Of a stretch of 7,460 bases of DNA, positions 6,819 through 7,460 are shown in pieces. Within the stretch, counting starts at the first letter, position 1. Each line of letters begins with the position of its first letter. Both the position numbers and the translations under genes were made by a program. The notes beneath the pieces were generated by a model. The model had not been told where the DNA came from, searched no databases, and worked only from the letters and a program-made list of their open reading frames with translations. The stretch comes from JADZAA01 sp039810485 (GTDB lineage Bacteria > Bacteroidota > Ignavibacteria > Kapaibacteriales > UBA961), in contig JBDHXA010000109.1 of NCBI GenBank assembly GCA_039810485.1, positions 1-7,460 of the forward strand, read 5' to 3'.

Positions 6819-7254
6819 GAATGAAAAATAAAGTTGAATGAGGTGGATAATGTAAGTTCGATGTAAAATAACTCTCTTTGAACGAAAAACATTATTGTTT
6901 ATTTGGATATTGCCAATACAATGCTTAAAACTGAAGTTGGAAGCAGATCATGCATTGGATTAAGCTGCAAACAAAGAATAATAAAAGACAAGTTGAGTAG
7001 CAGAATTGTTAGCCAATATATGGCCGTAAACAGAGCTTAGAAATGAGCTGAAGAGGAATCTGTCAGGCCGTGTTTGTTTGCGAAATGCAATGCTCTCGTC
7101 ATACTCGCCGTAATTCGCGCCAATTTTCCGTATTTTTCGCTTATTCGTTACATTAAAAACAATTGTTGGTGGCAAGGTTGACGGGACCGCTCAAATCTCA
7201 AAGCTCGGTTGAAAATTAACGTTTGACTTGTTACCTTAAACAGGAAACAGACAA
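6819..7254. other. Divergent intergenic region between prc and the restriction-like gene
   Basis: I find no supported gene in these 436 bases. A 71-codon frame on the - strand (6960-7175) has no recognisable motif, no ribosome site and a translation of mixed polar and aromatic residues, so I leave it uncalled. The region must hold promoters for two divergent genes. For the rightward gene, TTGAAA (7209-7214), 17 bases, then TACCTT (7232-7237) is a weak candidate. For prc I find no TAnnTTTG match on the - strand. There are no long repeats, tRNA remnants or inverted ends marking an insertion boundary. Confidence 0.5.
7242..7245 (+). promoter_or_regulatory. Shine-Dalgarno-like AGGA before the gene at 7255
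   Basis: AGGA lies 9 bases before the ATG at 7255, a usable spacing. It supports this start and contrasts with the four leftward genes, whose starts have only AT-rich leaders. That difference is compatible with a gene acquired from elsewhere, but four bases can match by chance. Confidence 0.4.
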
Positions 7255-7460
7255 ATGACAGTTAAAGCGGAGAAAAAACAGTTTCAATACGAAATACAAG
7301 GTTATCAGGAGGACTGTGTTACAAACATTACCAGTCTTTTTGAAAGCCTTCGCCAAAAAGTGAATTTTGGTGAGCTGCTAACGGCACACCACAAAAAGAA
7401 CAAATACAATTTTCCAGTTCAAGACACTAAAAACATTGACATAATGATGGAAACGGGAAC
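7255..7460 (+). CDS. Probable type III restriction enzyme Res subunit (SF2 helicase), N-terminal fragment cut by the window edge
   Basis: The frame starts at ATG 7255, stays open to the last base (68 codons plus two bases), and ends within NIDIMMETGT, the beginning of the helicase Walker A motif, which in the family continues as GKT. In type III Res subunits this sequence (IDI-x-METGTGKT-Y/F-x-Y) follows a Q-motif-like segment, here FQYEIQGYQEDCVTNI (10-25), with a short linker between. Known Res proteins are ATP-driven translocases of roughly 900 to 1000 residues with a C-terminal PD-(D/E)XK nuclease, acting with a Mod methyltransferase. Only the N-terminus is visible, so the nuclease and Mod cannot be confirmed, and another DEAD/DEAH helicase with a ResIII domain is possible. 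No mod gene lies upstream; it would have to be downstream or absent. Confidence 0.7.
   Translation, partial: MTVKAEKKQFQYEIQGYQEDCVTNITSLFESLRQKVNFGELLTAHHKKNKYNFPVQDTKNIDIMMETG

Noticed and set aside
6960..7175. 71-codon frame on the - strand between prc and the restriction-like gene
   Set aside because: There is no Shine-Dalgarno sequence, no motif and no promoter match; a frame this short is expected by chance, though a small gene cannot be fully excluded.

Overview
The window looks like chromosomal DNA from an AT-rich bacterium, most likely of the Bacteroidota/Chlorobiota (FCB) group. Three things point that way. The tRNA promoter matches the TTTG-N19-TAnnTTTG pattern described for Bacteroidota. 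None of the four complete protein genes has a recognisable Shine-Dalgarno sequence. The proteins (large Prc with a DUF3340-like tail, RmlA, a two-ended TPR protein) fit that group. The phylum is an inference; genus and species cannot be read from this sequence.

Layout from left to right. Positions 1-452 hold no convincing gene but contain a compact 187-bp insertion (149-335) with 17-bp perfect terminal inverted repeats and a perfect 6-bp target duplication, the signature of a MITE-like element. A promoter (453-483) then drives two tRNA genes on the + strand, tRNA-Ala(GGC) and tRNA-Asp(GTC), followed by a palindromic terminator that can work in both directions. From 763 to 6818 four genes lie on the - strand. 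In order of transcription they are a periplasmic tail-specific protease (prc), glucose-1-phosphate thymidylyltransferase (rfbA/rmlA), a TPR protein of unknown function, and glucose-6-phosphate isomerase (pgi). Gaps of 85 to 160 bp separate them, so they may be partly co-transcribed or may be separate units. Beyond a 436-bp gap, a divergent + strand gene starts at 7255 and is cut off by the window edge inside its Walker A motif. It reads as the N-terminus of a type III restriction enzyme Res subunit or a close SF2 helicase relative.

Functionally, pgi (fructose-6-P/glucose-6-P interconversion) and rfbA (glucose-1-P to dTDP-glucose) both touch hexose phosphate metabolism and could feed envelope polysaccharide synthesis. 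Prc acts in the periplasm on envelope proteins. The TPR protein has no assignable job. The four-gene block is ordinary chromosomal housekeeping. The accessory signals are at the two ends: the MITE-like element on the left and the start of a probable restriction or defence gene on the right, most of which lies outside the window.
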